From assembly GCA_009731375.1 (NCBI GenBank), contig BJOX01000009.1, forward strand, positions 1,424,163 through 1,488,162: a stretch of 64,000 nucleotides of DNA, written 5' to 3'. Positions within the stretch are counted from its first letter, which is position 1; the number at the start of each line of letters is the position of its first letter. Below the pieces are notes generated by a model. The model saw nothing but the letters and a program-made list of their open reading frames with translations, had not been told where the DNA came from and did no database searches. Made by a program: the position numbers and the translations under genes. This DNA comes from Paulinella micropora. Taxonomy: Eukaryota; Cercozoa; Imbricatea; Euglyphida. Positions 32,784 to 45,000 of this stretch are shown piece after piece.

Positions 32784-35700
32784 TTAGTTCATATGATTGA
32801 CTACGTAGGCACGGCGGAATGGGCATCATTCTACAAGCACGAGGGCTGGCTAGTCATCGGGGCTCAGGAGCACCGCATGGGCAAGAAGCAACTTTCCAAA
32901 TGCAGCCTGGATGGATTCAGGATTTTTGGAAAACCTGCGGAGGTCAGCAAGAAATATCGCTGCAAGGGTGGGGTTCTATTCGCGGTGGCTAACTTCCTTG
33001 GTCCGTATTGCAACCTGGTGTCAGCCCCCGTCGACCACCGGCAGCAAGTGTGGCTGCGTATCGCCACCGGCGCTCAGGATATCTATGTGGACAACGGCTA
33101 CTTTCGCCAGGAAACGCAGGAAGAAGAGTCGTCAGAGGCGTATGCGGCCTGGCAGGCAGCTATAGTTTTTTTTGGAGCCAAAAATCGTGTGGTCACAGTA
33201 GCGGATGCCAACGCGAAGCTCGGGCCGGCATGCAGCCGAAAAGAGGAGGGCATCGTCGGTCAGCACGGGGAGGTCGATGATAAGGGAGCACCGGTACATT
33301 CGGAGAACGGCAAGAGACTCGCGGCTGTCCTCGTCACTATGGGCCTGCGAAATCTGAGCGGCTTCTCGTGCCCAGTGGAAGGGTCCTACTGGTCCCGGCG
33401 TGAGCAGCGCGGCATGGGCACAGGCAAGCACCTCCTCGATTACATCTGCGCGTCGCCTGGCTTGGCATCTGGAGCAAAGTTCGGAGTATGCGAAGATGAT
33501 CTTGATACGGACCACAAGGCAGTATGGGCCGAACTGACGTGGAGCGGCCAGCGCCGGCCAAAGCGGGCTGCGAAACCTTACAGGTCCTTTCGTGTTGATA
33601 AGCTTATTGGTGCTGGTGTCTCGGGTAATGATCACGCTGCGAAGCAAGCGCTGGATTATCTACGCGACAAGTTCGATGACGTATTCCAGCATTGCCTACA
33701 GAAGCTTGGAGTGCATCAGCTGCCTGAGCTTGACCTATCGTGTTTTGCCGACAGCCAACGGGTGGTAGATGACGTCACCGAGCGAGTGGCGCAGTCCTTC
33801 CGAATGGCGGCGCACCGGGTCCTTGGCTCCAGATGTATACGACCCCGTTTCACCAACAATGGGTTCGACGGGGAGCTAAAGGAGCTCATTCAGCAGCGCC
33901 GGGAGGCCTACGCAGCATACAGGAGGGATGAATCGAATGCGGAAGCCCGTCTGAATTGGCTACGTCTCCGCAAGCAAATTCGGAAGGCAACTCGGGCCAA
34001 GAAGTCCGCCTCCTTCAAGCAAGTGCAGGAAGAAGCGGTCAAATGTCAACGCGAGCAATCCTCAAAGCGCTTTTGGCTACTCGCGAAGCGGCTTGGCGGG
34101 GCACGCAGAACGAAGGTCTCCGCGCCGGTGCAAAGGGAGGATGGCTCACTGGCGTGTACGCTGCCAGAAAAGGTTGCTCGGTGGGAGGAATTTTGGAAAA
34201 ATTCGGTGAAGCCACGGGAAAATCCGGCAAGTGCGGCTGTTGTGGTGGAGTGCTGTGCAGAAGCAGGCTCGCTGGAGTGGGAGGAAGCAGAAGCTAAGCG
34301 GCAGTTCCACTGGAACGATCGCTTCAGAGATGAGGTGGCCCGGGCTATGAAGGAGCACGAAGTAGGTGAAGACACTTGCGAAGAGCTGGACAAGCCGTTC
34401 ACGCAAGAGGAGGTCCTTGCAAGGCAACGTGCCCTGAATAACCACAAAGCTTGTGGCGAGGACAAAGTGAAGAACGAGATGCTCAAGTATGGCGGCGCCT
34501 ACATCAATGGCTACTTAACGCAGTACTTCAACTGGATTCGAGAAGCCGAGAGGACTCCAAAAGCTTGGGGCAAGGGAATCATCGTCAATATCCCCAAGGG
34601 TGGGGATCCTACGGATCCTGACAACTGGAGGGATATCTCGATTATTAGTTGCCTTGGTAAGCTGTATCTGTCCTTATTAGCTACTCGTCTAACGCTCTTC
34701 GTGGATGGCCCGGATAAGCTACGTCCAGAGCAGGGAGGCTTCCGCCCGGGGCGTCGCACTACGGATCAGGTCTTTACCCTTTGGCAGAGGTTGAAGGGGC
34801 GTCAGCAGCAGAAGCGGGAGTCGTATGTCCTGTTCGTCGATCTACGCAAGGCTTTCCCGTCTGTATGGAGAGATGGCATATTTGAGAGGCTCTGGAAGCT
34901 GGGTGTAAGGGGCAAGTTCTGGCGCACGCTACGCAGGTGCTACGAGCAGACTTCGTCGCAAGTGCTAGTTGATGGAGCACTTACCCCCGAAGTACTGGAG
35001 GGTGTAGGCGTCCAACAGGGGTCCCCTCTCTCTCCCACACTCTTCAACGTCTTTATGGATGAGCTGTGTGATCGGCTGGCGAGTGCCCTCAAGATCACGG
35101 ATGTGAAGCGGCTGAACGACATCAAGGCACATTTGTACGCGGACGAAGCGGCGGGCGGCACAACTGAAGTTCTATGGACGGCTGCGTGTTCTACCGGAGG
35201 AGCGATTTCCTGTCATCGCATCTCAAGTCAAATCCGACTGGACTGCGGAGGCCGAAGGCGCTATCAGGGACTCAATGGATCTACAACAAGTGCTTCAGGA
35301 GCTCCTAAATGGCTCAGAGAAGGACCTCGAGGGTTGGAGTTCGACTGTGGACAAGTGGGCCCTTCAGCAGGACGTCAAGATGGTGCAGCAACTGATGTGG
35401 GACAAGCGAGAGGCAGGCAGCGATCTTACTGATGGCCTGCGAGTCATCCTAAGACAAGTCTTTGGAACTAAGGAGTTCCCAAGATGGGTAGCCCTTGATG
35501 ATGCGCATTATAATCTGCTTCGGAGAAGGTTGCTCAGCTGCAACAACCGCCTTCGGTTGTACCGCAGCAAGTTGGTCAGTGGCATGTCCCCTCGCTGCTT
35601 CTGTTGTCATGATGATGTCAATGAGTCCCTTGCGCACTTCTTATGGGATTGCCCCATGCATGAGGGGAGACGTAAGCAGCTGTTGCTGAGTATGCAGAGG

Positions 35701-36387
35701 CTCGGTGGCATGGCTGTGGGGGGTGCTGAGGGGGATGGAGGGAGTGAGGAGGGTGGTGAGGTCGTAGGCGGTGAGGTTGTGGTGGAGGATGTGTTGCTTG
35801 GGCGGGAGCGGGAGGGCTCTGTGCGGCAGGGTTGGGATGATATGTCGCCTGTGGATCAATCACGATTGTTTTGTAAGCTTTTTCAGGGGAAGTCGCGCTT
35901 CCGCAGTAACTTTAGGCTTGCTGCGTTGTTAGGGGTTACAGCGTTGCGACCCCCTCCAAAGTTGGATGTGTTGTTTGGATCATATGTGTCTGAGTGTTGG
36001 TCTGCTAGGGAGGGTAAAAGGGAGGAGCTTGGGGTGGAGGATGGGGGCGAGGAGGTGATTGACCTCACTGAGGTTCCATCAGCTTCTGTCCCACCCTCTC
36101 CCCCAAGTGACGTTGATGTTGCGCGGCGCGGCCGTCCGCGCAGTGTGGACGTCCTGGCTAGAGAGAGGGGTTCGGGAGCGCAGCGTAGTGTCTCCGAGTT
36201 CTTCTCTTCAGCTAACACCCTCGCATCTAGCTCTTCATGCACTTCACAGCCCCCATCTGCCCCTGCTGTTGCTGTTGCTGCTATGTCTGTTTGGTGTTCT
36301 GACAATGCGTTGGGATCGGCTGACCCCGGTGACCCAATGGAGGCACATGTCCAGGATCTGGATCTGATGCTATAGTCTGAGGAAGCC

Positions 36388-36481
<94 letters not shown>

Positions 36482-36482
36482 T
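32784..36482 (+). mobile_element. LINE-A: APE-type non-LTR retrotransposon with (TTA)n tail
   Basis: GC-rich DNA replaces AT-rich viral DNA abruptly at about 32790. The insert runs through endonuclease and RT coding to a (TTA)n tail at about 36390-36480. It begins inside the endonuclease domain, so it is 5'-truncated, as many LINE insertions are. Same family as LINE-B (minus strand, 41858-46065) by protein similarity and by a shared 3'-end motif. Target-site duplication cannot be resolved because both junctions are AT-rich. Confidence 0.85.
32793..36375 (+). pseudogene. LINE-A endonuclease/reverse transcriptase
   Basis: First frame 32793-35432 (879 residues): APE endonuclease motifs VIGAQEHR, VTVADANAKLG, HLLDYIC and LDTDHKAVW; then RT motifs IIVNIPKGGDPTDPDNW, EQGGFRPGRRTTDQVF, YVLFVDLRKAFPSV and GVQQGSPLSPTLF. 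The catalytic motif reads LYADE instead of YADD, and the coding sequence then jumps out of register. A second frame 35275-36375 carries the C-terminal part with a Cys/His knuckle (CFCCHDDVNESLAHFLWDC) and a Ser/Pro-rich tail. Compared with LINE-B, a piece between YADD and the C-terminal region is missing, so there is an internal deletion at about 35145-35200. Not functional. Confidence 0.85.
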
Positions 36483-36486
36483 TTAT

Positions 36487-36945
36487 TACAATAAGCAAGG
36501 TTTAATGAGAAAGAGACGATAGAAAAAAGAAGAGCCTAATTCAAAAGAATTCTGGTGTTCCAAGGAACAACAGTACAAGCTCATAAGGAAATCTGGAACT
36601 AAGGTTCAACAGAAAGCTCCTGGAAACAATAATAGAAGGGAAAAGAAAGAGAAAAAATATAGTAAGAAAGAAAGGAGGAAAGAGACAAAGAAGATCAGGA
36701 AAAGAAAGGAAAACAGACAAAAAACAGAAAATGAAGAAAAAGGGCAAAACAACAAGAGAGAATAGGAAAAAAAAGAAACAAAAGAAACAAACAAACAATC
36801 TGAATAAAAGAAACAAAAACAAAACAAAAAAGACAAAAGAGGAAGCAACAAACACAAAAAGCAAGCAAAACAAACAAACACAAGGCTAGACAGTGGCAAG
36901 GGAGACTGTACTGAACAAGAAGGCAAGAGCGGAAAGCGCCAGAGT

Positions 36946-36998
<53 letters not shown>

Positions 36999-37945
36999 AA
37001 AAAAAGGTTTAATGAAAAAAAAAAAAAAAAAAAAAAAAAAAAAANNNNNNNNNNGCCTAATTCAAATGAATTCTGGTTCCAAGGAACGACAGTACAAGCT
37101 CATAAGGAAATCTGGAACTAAGGTTCAACAGAAAGCTCCTGGAAAGAGTAATATAGAAGGGGCAAGAAAGAGGAAAAATATAGAAAGAAAGAAAGGAAAA
37201 AAGGAGATAAAGAAAAGCGAGGAGAATAAGATAGAAGAACAAAAACAGTAAAGAAGGAAAACAGGAAAAAAAAAGAAAAAAAAGAGAGAGAGAAAAGGAA
37301 CAAAGAACAGTAAGCAAGGTTTAATGAGGAAAGAAAGCGAGGAAACAAAGAAGAACAAAAGATAAAGAAGAATATATATATATAAATATATATATTACAG
37401 TAAGCAAGGTTTAATGAGAAAGACGAAAAAAATTAAGAAAAGCTTAATTCAAATGAATTGTGGAACAACAGTACAAGCTAATAAGGAAATCTGGAACTAA
37501 GGTTCAACAGAAAGCTCCTGGAAAGAGTAAAACGGACGAGAAAAGAAAGAGAAAAAATACAGAAAGAAAGAAAGAAAGGGACAAAGAGAAAAAGGAGAAA
37601 AAAAAACAAGGAAAAGAATAGAGAAGAAGAAAAAAACAACAAAGAAAGATAAAAAACAAAACACAAAAGAAAATAGAAACAAAAAGCAAAAGAAACAAAA
37701 AACAAACGAAACAAAAGAAACACAAACAATACAAAAAGACAACAACGGAGGCAGCGACAAACACAAAAAGCAAACACAAACAAACAAACACAAGGCCAGA
37801 CAGGGGCAAGGGAGACGGTACTGAACTAGAAGGCAAGAGCAGAAAGCGCCGGCAGAGGTCAGACATAACTAACGATGGGCGCAAGTGAGATCAATTGACA
37901 GTCAGTGAGACAGCTCTTAAGGCAACTGCAGCACCTAACGCAATT
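36487..37945. repeat. Array of ~140-bp units with polypurine spacers
   Basis: A unit with GTAAGCAAGGTTTAATGAGA, a GCCTAATTCAAATGAATTC block and AAATCTGGAACTAAGGTTCA ending at GAAAGCTCCTGG occurs at about 36489-36630, 37003-37145 (with a gap at 37045-37054), partially at 37309-37340, and 37399-37525. A fifth copy is at 39871-39965. Spacers are A/G-rich. Poly-T then poly-A (about 36946-37044) flank the gap. No gene. Confidence 0.85.
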
Positions 37946-38295
37946 CACTCGCACCCAGGGGCCATCGTAGCCAGGAGGGTGGTGTGCAGAGCGTAGTAAG
38001 GCTGACGTGGCGTACTTGCGACGCGATTATGCCGAGTGCTGCAATATCCATAAGGACCTGCCCAAGCCTGGCAACCTCATAGACATGCGGCCTCAAGCTA
38101 GTCGAGCCAAACCACTCCGCACCCCACCCCCGTCATAGACCAGAAGAAGCTGCACAAGCCCCAACCATAAACATAAAGCTATACCACACATGAACCAGAC
38201 CAAACCTAACAAGCAGCAGCATGTAAGAACAACGAAAAGGAAAAAATTAAACAAAAGGGGAAAAGAAAGAGAAAAAGAGGGAGAACCTTGCATAC
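37946..38295. other. Anonymous DNA
   Basis: No gene or repeat recognised; unique moderately GC-rich sequence. Confidence 0.5.
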
Positions 38296-38758
38296 GGTAT
38301 TAAAAGAGAGAGATAGAAAGAGAGAGAGAGAGAGAGAAGAGAAGAGAGAAAGAGAGAGAGAGAGACAGAGAGAGACAGAGAGAGAGGGATAGAGAGAGAG
38401 AGAAAGAGAGAGAGAGATAGAGAGAAAGAGAGAGAAGAAGAAAAAAGAGATAGAGAGAAAGGATAAGAAAGAGTCGAACTTCCTCATCTTTTCACTTCAA
38501 GATCTCTAGATCGGCGAACAATGTGGGACTCGGGTTAAGACCGCAAAAGAACCCGCTACCCACTAAACCAAAAAGGGCCCTGTAAAAACTCGCGGAAGGA
38601 GAAAAATAGGCCCCCCCAAAAAGAATGCAGTTAAGCACGAACACCTGAGGGGGCTAAACGCTATGCCCAAGAAAGAAGCGAGAGAGAGAGAGAGTGAGTG
38701 AGAGAGAGAAAGAGAGAGAGAGCGAGAGAGAGAGCGAGAGAGCGAAGGAAAGAAAGAA

Positions 38759-38805
<47 letters not shown>

Positions 38806-38838
38806 AAGAAAGACAGACAGAGAGAGAGAGAGAGAGCG

Positions 38839-38890
<52 letters not shown>

Positions 38891-38895
38891 TGAGT

Positions 38896-38936
<41 letters not shown>

Positions 38937-38960
38937 GGAGAGAAGGAAAATGAAAACGAA
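38296..38960. repeat. GA-rich microsatellites around a short unique island
   Basis: (GA)n tracts with AAAG and CAGA variants at about 38306-38470 and 38676-38950. The island 38475-38675 has no gene; on the minus strand it contains a possible A box (TGGTTTAGTGG, 38560-38570) but only a weak B box. Confidence 0.9.
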
Positions 38961-38997
38961 AGAAAAAGGCAGTCCGGAACATAAAGAGCTGAAGGAG

Positions 38998-39870
38998 TCA
39001 AAGGCGACTGCGATGAGGGAGAATAAAGGAAACAGCAGGAGCAGATGCTTGTCTCTGTAAATGAGATCTCAAGTACGAGTGCTTATCAACTCTGGGGCGA
39101 AGGCATTTATGAAGGGGGGCAGTCCTAAGCAGGGGAGCAGGAAGTATAGCACGAGAACGATTCAGCATAGTGCGCCAATTGAGGAAATTAAACCTAGCAG
39201 GCTCAAACACGATAATACACTTGATACGCCCCCCCGTACGAGCCTGGGGAGTAAATAGAAGGAAGGAAATGAGTGGCAGCAGAATCAAGGTATTTGATAA
39301 AATCAGAAGCCTTCGAACCTAAAGCACCAAAACTAGAGAGAGCGAAAGGGATAAAATTGGTGCCAGTAGCTCGTCCTCTGGGGCCATGCTTCGCAGTCTT
39401 AGATCTCTCTCTACCACGCACAGCATAAAGAGGATCAACCAGCGGCCTGCCAATATAAGAACGTTGCAAGGGGTTAACAGGAGAGACGTCGGTATCAACC
39501 TGATGCACATCAACATCAAGACTAAACGAAGGATATATAACAAGAGCAATACGCCGGTTTTCGTGGTCATAGAGACGTGGCTCACGACTGCAGCATAAAC
39601 CTAGGGAAAGCTTAGTATATGAAAGATGGCATTCACAGCCGAATCATGTTTTAGCATATCAGCAAAACCATGCAAGAGCTTACAGCCTAAGCCAGCATGC
39701 ACCTCAAGATCAGAGGGGGAATGAAACAATCTACCACACTTAAAACATTGCAAGCGCCTGAAGCGCAGAGAGGCATGGCGAAGAGAAGACACGTCAGATA
39801 AAGAGGGAAGGAAAGAGAGAGACAAGGAGAGAAGATGAGAACCTGCAGTTTTTTTTTTTTTGTTTTTTTT
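38998..39870 (-). pseudogene. C-terminal fragment of a non-LTR retroelement protein
   Basis: Read on the minus strand from about 39870: a C2H2-like finger (LQCFKCGRLFHSPSDLEVHA followed by C and RHD-like residues) at about 39700-39770, then in another frame GRERSKTAKHGPRGRATGTN and FIPFALSSFGALG around 39320-39450. This resembles the C-terminus of RT proteins in which a zinc finger and a nuclease-like domain precede a conserved FIP-SSFG segment. At least three frame changes are needed. The last 63 bp (38998-39060) recur at 60678-60740. Function lost. Confidence 0.5.
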
Positions 39871-39962
39871 CACAGTAAGCAAGGTTTAATTAGAAAGAGA
39901 CGATAAAAAAAAAGAGCTTAGTTCAAAAGAATTCTGGTTCCAAGGAACGACAGTAAAAGCTC

Positions 39963-40019
<57 letters not shown>

Positions 40020-40186
40020 CTCTGTCTCTCTCTCTCTATATATATATATTCTCTCTCTGTCTCTCTCTGTCTCTCTCTCCCTCCCTCCCCCCCCCCCCCC
40101 CCCCCTCTCTCTCTCTCTCTCTTTCTCTCTCTTTTTTTTTCTTTCTCTTCCGCTTTCTCTCGATCTTTCTCTTTCTCTCTCCCTCC

Positions 40187-40221
<35 letters not shown>

Positions 40222-40320
40222 TCTTATTTTCTCTTCCTCTTTCTCTCGATCTCTCTCTCTCTCTCTCTCTCTCTGTGTCTCTCTCTCTCTCTCTCTCTTT
40301 CTGTGTGTGTGTGTGTGTTT
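39871..40320. repeat. Fifth 140-bp unit, then TA and CT microsatellites
   Basis: Unit copy at 39871-39965 directly follows a T11-G-T8 tract. Then (TA)n 39964-40014, CT-rich tracts with a C-run near 40088-40105, and (GT)n near 40302-40318. Confidence 0.85.
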
Positions 40321-41450
40321 TGTGGGTCTGGTTGCCTGATTCAGGCCTGAGTCAGGGCTGATGCAGGGCTGATTCAGGGCTACAGCCACGGAACAGGGTA
40401 CTTTACTTTTTTGTGGCTCCCATTTCCATTTCATAATATTGTTTCTGAAAGAAATATCCATCCAGCCATCCGTCTATCAATCGATCTGTATTGTACTATC
40501 TGTCTTCCCTTTCTTTCTACCTATCTTTCTATCAATCCAAAGTTTTGCCTCATCTGTGTGGCTCTTTCGTCTTCTTTCTCTTCACCAGCACATTCTGACA
40601 CAACATACATACATACATACATACATACATACATTTCTGTAACCTCTCTAGTTTTCTACATACTGCTCTCACACACACTCTTTTCCCATTTCTTTCCCAT
40701 CGTTTTTCCCCCATCGGTGCCGCCTCGGTGCCACCCCACCTTTCACCTCTTTTTCACACACCTTTCCGTTCCCAAGCAAAAGGTAACTCAATTTTTCCGG
40801 CCACACAATGTTCGCTGTCACACGTGTTTTCTGACCTGCCGTCCCTTTCTTGCTTGCGTCCACAACCCCTCGTATGCTCGTCCTCAGCTTTCTCAACTTA
40901 TCTGTTGCCTCTTCCTGCACATACCAGGTTCCAATCTTCAACACATCTCCCCCTTTCCTCACATCACAACTTGCCCCTTTTTCCCCACTCTCCATCTCTT
41001 ACACTCCCCCCCCCCCCTTTTTTTTTCCCCCCCTTTCNNNNNNNNNNAACCCATGCTTTCCCATTTCTCTCACATGTCCCTCTTGATTTTGCACTCATGT
41101 GGTGGTTGTATTGTCTGGTGTGTGCTTCATGGTTTCATTTTCAGTTCCCGCTGTTCTTCTATCGTACGCATCCTTTTGACAATATGGTCATTTCCATATA
41201 AAAGGGTCTGCCTGCCTCCTACCCATCACTTCTGTTTTACCTTACACCCCTTTACTTGTACACACATCATAACCTTGCCCACATCTATTCTATCCAAATC
41301 TTGAAAATTCACCCCCAATTGCAAATTTCATGCTTTGTTCCAAAATACGTACAGGTATTTCACATGATACATATGTGCACAAATTGAGAGAGCGTTAGTT
41401 GCGCGTGTTGTTCTCGTAGAGGGCGGGAGGACTATGTGAGTCTCTCCATC
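40321..41450. other. Anonymous DNA
   Basis: No supported gene. Three near copies of TGAT(T/G)CAGG(C/G) lie at about 40337-40378, an (ATAC)n at 40602-40633, and a gap at 41038-41047 beside C- and T-runs. Confidence 0.5.
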
Positions 41451-41800
41451 TTAAAACATACATACATACATACATACATACATACACGTGCACACATACA
41501 TACATACATACATACATACATACATACATACATGCATACATACATACATACATACATACGTACATACGTACATACGTACATACATACATACATACATACA
41601 TACATACACATACACATACATACATACATACATACATGCATACATACATACACATAAATACATACATACATACATACATACATACATGCATACATACATA
41701 CATATGTACATAAATACATAAATACATACATACATACATACATACATACCTACCTACCTACCTACCTACATACATATATACATACATACATGCATACATC
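41451..41800. repeat. (ACAT)n microsatellite
   Basis: About 330 bp of ACAT with ACGT and ACCT variants. All six frames stay open because the unit has no stops in several phases; none is a gene. Confidence 0.95.
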
Positions 41801-41805
41801 GACTT

Positions 41806-41857
41806 GCGTCTGGACTCACTCCTGCTGTCTCAAAACGCCAGCAAGCGAACTCGGTAG
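41806..41857. repeat. Dispersed 52-bp repeat
   Basis: Contains CTCAAAACGCCAGCAAGCGA, shared with 47877-47928. In both places it ends in CTCGGTAGA and is followed by a microsatellite. Confidence 0.7.
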
Positions 41858-41897
41858 ATAATAATAATAATAATGATAATAATAATAATGATAATAA

Positions 41898-41980
<83 letters not shown>

Positions 41981-42025
41981 GTAACAATAATAACGATAAT
42001 AATAATAATAATAATGCTATATAAC

Positions 42026-42057
<32 letters not shown>

Positions 42058-45000
42058 TAATAATAATAATAGATTTATCAGTCAATTGGCCTTTGATCCT
42101 GTCGGACATGTGCCTCCACTGGTAGCACGGGGCCGTTCGGTGACGCGGCTCCGCTCCAAAGACTCGACTGGCGGTGCAATGTGCAAATGAGCGTGCTGTG
42201 CATGTGCACGTGGGTGCAAGGAGTGAGAGGAGTTTGAGCTGTCCGGCGAGCATGAGCCAAATTTGGATCGGTAGAGGCGAAGACGATTGCTGCAGCTCAA
42301 CAACCGCCTTCTGATAAGGTTGTGACTTCCCCCCTCCAGCGCCCGCCAACGTGGGAAAGCAGAGCGGGAAGACATCTGGCTAAGCAGCACCCTAAGCCCA
42401 TCAGAGGGCTTAGCCTGCCGCTCCACAGCCAGCTACTTCCTGCCGGACAGACCATTGATTTACCACCTCGTTCCAGTTCGCCAGAGCGGCCCGCCAGTCC
42501 TTATCATCTACCGTGCCATCTTCGTTCACGACCCACTTGAGCGCATCCAAGCCCTCCCGCAGCCTGTGATCTGCTAAGATCAAATTTTCCGTATCTTCCT
42601 TCCATTTGCACCGACCCGTGTTGTAAAGCCTGCGTGTTAGCGCTGTGTTGCCCAGTAACTCGATGCGCCCTAGGAACCGAAGCCGGGCCGCCTTGGCAAG
42701 GATGCTAAAACTCGGCGTGCGGCCTAAACCCCTGGTGATGCAGCCGCTTGTGCGCGTACCAACACCCAAGATGACCCGCAGGGGCGCTACCAACGCGCCC
42801 TCCAGCTTACTCAGCTTGTTGGCGCCCGGCAGATCCCAAAAAGCCGATGCGTAAAGCAACTTTGCGCCAACCATTTGCTGCCAATTCATCAGCCGAAGAC
42901 GCGCTGGAACTTCATGGGCAATCCAGAGAGGGTAGTAGGCAGCCGTTGCCGCTACAGTAATTTCCGCCGCCCGCTTCGCTTGCGGTTTATCGGAGAGGGT
43001 GTCCGTGAGCAGAACTCCCAGGTATTTGTAGTGGTCGGTGACGTTGAGAACCTTGCCCCGGAACCTCACGCACGGGGGAGACTTTTTTGACTTGAATCTC
43101 ACGCACGGGGCGACTTTTTTGACTTGGCGTGCCCGTATATCGGCATGACTTCCGTCTTGCCCGGTTTCAGGTTGATTTCAAGCCGATAGTCCTCCACGAA
43201 TGTCGCCACTGCATTTACAATCTGTTGGAGCTCCGTGACACTATGCGCAATTACCGCAACGTCGTCGGCGTAAAGCAGGGTCCGTATGTATTCGATGCGG
43301 TTGAGGTCTTCGATCTCCAACTCTTTCGCGATTCGGACCGTTAACTCATCCATGAAGACGTTGAACAGCGACGGTGACAACGGCGACCCTTGCTGAACTC
43401 CCATCACCAGTGAGTTCGCCATCGACTAGCACTCGCGATGACGTTCTTCGGTAAAAACGCCGCAGAATGCGATAGAACTTGCCCTGTACCCCCATCTGGG
43501 TTAGCCTCTGAAACAACCCGGCCCGCCAAACCGTAGGGAATGCCTTTCTCAGATCCACGAACAAAACGAAAGAACGGAGGCCAGCTTGTTGTCTAAGGCG
43601 CAGACGCTCCTTAAGGACAAAAATCTGGTCCCCCGTACTACGTTTTGGCCGGAACCCACCCTGCTCTGGGCGAAGCCTGCCCGGCTGATCGATGAAAGCC
43701 GTAAGCCTCGCCGCCATAAGGGACAGATACATCTTACCCAGACAGCTCAGAATCGCGATGTCTCTCCAATTTTCCGGATCGGTTGGGTCGCCTCCTTTTG
43801 GGATGTTGACGATAATCGCTTTGCCCCAGTCGCTGGGGGTGTATTCGCACGATTTCAACCAGTTGAAGAAGCGCACCAGAAAGCTCACAATCCGCGTGCC
43901 TCCGTACTTGAGCATCTCGTTCTTGATCTTATCCGGTGAGCACGCTTTGTGATTCTGGAGATTTTCCTGGCAGAGCTCCACTTCCTTCTCGGTGTAATCA
44001 TAGTCCAGCGGGCCCGTCTCAGTCCGGATCTCCTCGGCTTGCGCCATGGCCTCGAATTGGCCGCGCAGGTTGTCGTTAGACTGGAAAATTTCGCGGCCTT
44101 CCGCTCGGGCTCAACCCGCGCTGCTTTCTCATCGGAACCGACTTCCTTTACACATGCATCCTCCAAAAACTGTTTTTTTTTTTGGGACCACCATACGTCG
44201 GCGGTATTCTTCCCATTCTTGTAGTTTTTCCCGGAGTGTGCATGCCAGAGTGCCATCGGGCTTCCGAACAGGAGCAGAAGCTTTGGACCGCCGAACCCCG
44301 CCCAAACGCTTTGACAGCTTCCAGTACGTGGCCATGGTAGCGCTCCTGAAGTTGGCAGCGGTGTCATTCTGGACCCGCTTCCACGCTTGCTCCTTCTTCT
44401 CCTTGCATAACCTTCTGACCGCCTTCCTCGCTTCTTTATATCTTTGCCAGGCCTCTCGGTTGGCCTCATTCCTTCGCCAGAGGCCGTATGCCTCTCTCCG
44501 TCGCGCAATCGCTTCCCTAAGACTCTCATCAAACCATGCATTAGTAAACCCTGGCCTAATCACCCGAACTCCCAAGACCTTCACGGCTGCGCCCGTGAAA
44601 GCTCGGACCACTAAGCTAGCGACCCTATCTACCTCCTGCTGAAGCTCATCCGGGTCCTCCACTGCTGATAGATCTGGGAGGCCATCTGGCAACAGCCCCG
44701 ATATACCAGCTGCAAAGGTCTCGTCGTACTTCAACCTAAGCTTAGACAGCTCACTCTCCTTACCCTCAACTACCCTGCCTATCAAGCGCTCTGCCTTGAA
44801 GCTTTGTACCTCTTTACCTGCTTTTTGGGGGGTGGCTGTCCCCCCCAGACCAGTTCCGCCCACACAGCTTTGTGGTTGGTATCAAGGTCTACCTCGTCGA
44901 CGCCGAAGCTCGCCTCCTCCGCCAGCTCGGAAGAGACGCAGATGTAATCCAGTAGATGCCTTCGTCCACCTACATTTTCNNNNNNNNNNTTGTCCCCCCG

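Noticed and set aside
38519-38583. Second tRNA-like SINE head on the minus strand
   Set aside because: The A box TGGTTTAGTGG is good, but the B box matches only weakly and the ends do not pair.
40669-40995. Minus-strand frame with LKIGTWYVQE resembling the start of an APE endonuclease
   Set aside because: Only about ten residues look similar and no later endonuclease motif follows.
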